Positions 37,584 through 38,962 of a stretch of DNA of 38,962 nucleotides are shown here, piece after piece; position 1 is the first letter of the stretch; each line of letters begins with the position of its first letter. Below the pieces are notes generated by a model. The model did not search any database. It saw only the letters and a program-made list of their open reading frames with translations, and was not told where the DNA came from. This stretch comes from Microbacteriaceae bacterium (GTDB lineage Bacteria; Actinomycetota; Actinomycetes; Actinomycetales; Microbacteriaceae). A program made the translations under genes and the position numbers. Where the stretch lies: NCBI GenBank assembly GCA_007117135.1, contig SKHB01000095.1, positions 1-38,962 on the forward strand, written 5' to 3'.

Positions 37584-38417
37584 CTAGAACACCATTGGTC
37601 GGTCGTCCACGTCGTCGTCCCCGGCAAACTCGACAATGACCGGGACATGATCACTGGGTTGTTCCCCGGTCCGCTGTTCACGGTCGATGACGGCGTCGAC
37701 AACATCAGCTTCCGCCGTTTTGTCACCAAAAAGGAAATCGATCCGAAGGCCGAAGTTCTTCTGAAACTTGCCCTGGGTGTAATCCCAGAAGGTGTAGCCG
37801 TCTGGGAGGCGGGGGCGAACCAGGTCGGTGAGCTTCGCTGTCTCGAGAAAATTGTTGAGCGTTTGTCTTTCCTCAGGGGACACATGTGTTGTTTTGCCTT
37901 CAACGAACGCCGGGTCTCCCACGTCACTTGCAAGCGGCGCGACATTGAAATCTCCGCCGACCATCTGGACAAGCTCCGGGGAGTGTTCCCTCGATTGGTT
38001 CACCGCCTGCCCTAAAGCATCAATCCACTGGAGTTTGTAGTCAAAGTGGGGGTCTTCTAAACCGCGCCCGTTGGGGACATACACACTCCACACCCGGAAG
38101 CCAGCGACTGTTGCGCTGATGGCTCTCGCTTCTGGTTGCGGGTCGGTGCCGTGTTTGTCGAAGCCGGGCATCCCAGGAAAACCTGTTTCGCCGTCTTCGA
38201 TGTCCCACCTTGAGACAATGCCCACCCCGTTCCACTGGTTAATACCCCAGTGGTAGACGTTGTAACCAGCGGCTTCAAAATCGCCTACCGGGAACTGCTC
38301 GTCTTTACACTTCGTTTCTTGCAATAGCAATACGTCGATGTCTTGGTGGTGAAGAAAATCGATTGCCCGGTCTTTCCTCGTACGAATCGAGTTGATGTTC
38401 CACGTGGCAATTCGCAT
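37584..38417 (-). CDS. xth: Exodeoxyribonuclease III / AP endonuclease
   Basis: The enzyme cuts DNA at abasic sites and has 3'-exonuclease activity in base-excision repair. The 277-residue endonuclease/exonuclease/phosphatase-fold protein has N7 in TWNINSIRTR, the metal-binding Glu34 in LQETKCKDEQFP, GGDFNVAP, and SDHVPVIVEF with the catalytic Asp-His near the C-terminus. The length is typical. The ATG at 38417 lies six bases after TAGGCT, indicating a leaderless transcript. pyrE starts 34 bases away on the other strand. Confidence 0.95.
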   Translation of the reverse strand: MRIATWNINSIRTRKDRAIDFLHHQDIDVLLLQETKCKDEQFPVGDFEAAGYNVYHWGINQWNGVGIVSRWDIEDGETGFPGMPGFDKHGTDPQPEARAISATVAGFRVWSVYVPNGRGLEDPHFDYKLQWIDALGQAVNQSREHSPELVQMVGGDFNVAPLASDVGDPAFVEGKTTHVSPEERQTLNNFLETAKLTDLVRPRLPDGYTFWDYTQGKFQKNFGLRIDFLFGDKTAEADVVDAVIDREQRTGEQPSDHVPVIVEFAGDDDVDDRPMVF

Positions 38418-38423
38418 ACCCCA

Positions 38424-38429
38424 AGCCTA
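38424..38429 (-). promoter_or_regulatory. -10 element of a probable leaderless xth transcript
   Basis: TAGGCT on the minus strand is followed by TGGGGT (38423-38418) and ATG. This is the same hexamer as before ppsA. It faces the pyrE promoter within a 34-base gap. Confidence 0.55.
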
Positions 38430-38439
38430 CGACCCCCGA

Positions 38440-38445
38440 TACACT
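38440..38445 (+). promoter_or_regulatory. -10 element of a probable leaderless pyrE transcript
   Basis: TACACT is followed by six bases and the GTG of pyrE. Any -35 box would sit at the xth start codon region, so the two promoters may interfere. Confidence 0.55.
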
Positions 38446-38451
38446 GGCCCG

Positions 38452-38962
38452 GTGACTGACCATCGACAAGCCCTCATCGACTACATCACGACTCTTGCCG
38501 TCAAAAGAGGGGACTTCACCCTTACCAGCGGCAAGAAGGCATCCTTCTATGTCGACCTTCGGCAGGTCAGTCTCGACCACCGCGTCGCACCGCTCATTGG
38601 TGATGTCATGGTGGACCTCATTGAAGAATTCGGCGATGTTGATGCGATCGGCGGCCTCACCATGGGAGCTGACCCCATCGCGTCCGCCATCATGCATCGA
38701 GGTATTCTCCGAGGAAAAACTTTTGACGCACTGGTTGTCCGAAAAGAACCCAAAGACCACGGCATGGGCAAGCAGGTTGAAGGCCCACCGGTCGCCGGCA
38801 AAAAGATCATCGTCGTCGAAGACACCTCCACCACCGGCGGTTCACCGTTGAAAGCCTGTGAGGCAATCGAAAAAGAGGGCGGCATCATTGTCGCTGTCTG
38901 CGTTGTGGTCGACAGAAACACCGGGGCGAAAGAGGTTATTGAAGGTGCTGGGTATCCGTATC
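38452..38962 (+). CDS. pyrE: Orotate phosphoribosyltransferase, 3' end missing
   Basis: PyrE joins orotate to PRPP to give OMP in pyrimidine synthesis. The frame stays open from GTG 38452 to the window end, giving 170 codons of an expected about 180-200. It begins MTDHRQALIDYI. It carries TLTSGKKASFYVDLR for orotate and pyrophosphate contacts, GGLTMGADPIASA, the VVRKEPKDHGMGKQVEG flexible loop, and the PRPP motif IIVVEDTSTTGGS. The serine after VED is a small variation on the common VVEDVTTTGGS. No ribosome binding site precedes the GTG, which fits the leaderless reading. Confidence 0.93.
   Translation, partial: MTDHRQALIDYITTLAVKRGDFTLTSGKKASFYVDLRQVSLDHRVAPLIGDVMVDLIEEFGDVDAIGGLTMGADPIASAIMHRGILRGKTFDALVVRKEPKDHGMGKQVEGPPVAGKKIIVVEDTSTTGGSPLKACEAIEKEGGIIVAVCVVVDRNTGAKEVIEGAGYPY

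Overview
The window looks like a near-origin segment of a streamlined actinobacterial chromosome, most likely a planktonic Microbacteriaceae (Luna/Pontimonas-like). This rests on the order dnaN-recF-DUF721-gyrB-gyrA-DUF3566-tRNA-Ile-tRNA-Ala, a dnaK-grpE-dnaJ-hspR-clpB operon with HspR-type (HAIR) operators, and a C50-carotenoid cluster with heterodimeric lycopene cyclase genes. Base composition is moderately GC-rich (estimated by eye). No mobile element, prophage, CRISPR array or rRNA was seen, and no gene-free stretch exceeds about 210 bases.

Layout. Positions 1-7600 hold the replication/topology block, entered inside dnaN. Positions 7670-7840 hold tRNA-Ile(GAT) and tRNA-Ala(TGC). Positions 7950-16100 are all minus strand: a TspO-related membrane protein, a winged-helix/SbtA/SbtB bicarbonate-uptake operon, a short-chain dehydrogenase, a two-part glycosyltransferase-like protein, and the ppsA-ppsR pair. 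Positions 16190-21400 hold a CopD-CtaG fusion, an unknown membrane-anchored protein, a PIF1-type helicase, a TetR regulator and tRNA-Gly(CCC). Positions 21400-28020 hold dcd, idi, crtB-crtI-crtYe-crtYf-crtEb and an MFS transporter. Positions 28100-34950 hold the chaperone operon, whose ClpB lacks the N-terminal domain, followed by a nitroreductase. The rest holds threonine aldolase and a DUF6421-like protein (both minus), exonuclease III, and a divergent pyrE cut by the window end.

How the parts fit. The first block supplies the sliding clamp, RecF, a DciA-type helicase partner and DNA gyrase. idi plus the crt genes should turn C5 precursors into a C50 carotenoid, but the C20 prenyl synthase (crtE) is absent here. 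SbtA/SbtB and PEP synthase with its regulator suggest control of inorganic carbon supply and the PEP/pyruvate node. The chaperone operon is very probably repressed by its own HspR.

Striking points: a repeated leaderless promoter layout (TANNNT, six bases, then ATG or GTG directly) before six genes; four convergent gene pairs that overlap at their 3' ends; an inverted repeat in the idi/crtB divergent region; a pair of GCGCAAAA inverted repeats before the DUF6421-like gene; and a bicarbonate transporter with its PII-like partner in an apparent heterotroph. I did not find a clearly unprecedented multi-gene system. The best candidates for follow-up are the Sbt operon, the GCGCAAAA repeats and the leaderless layout.
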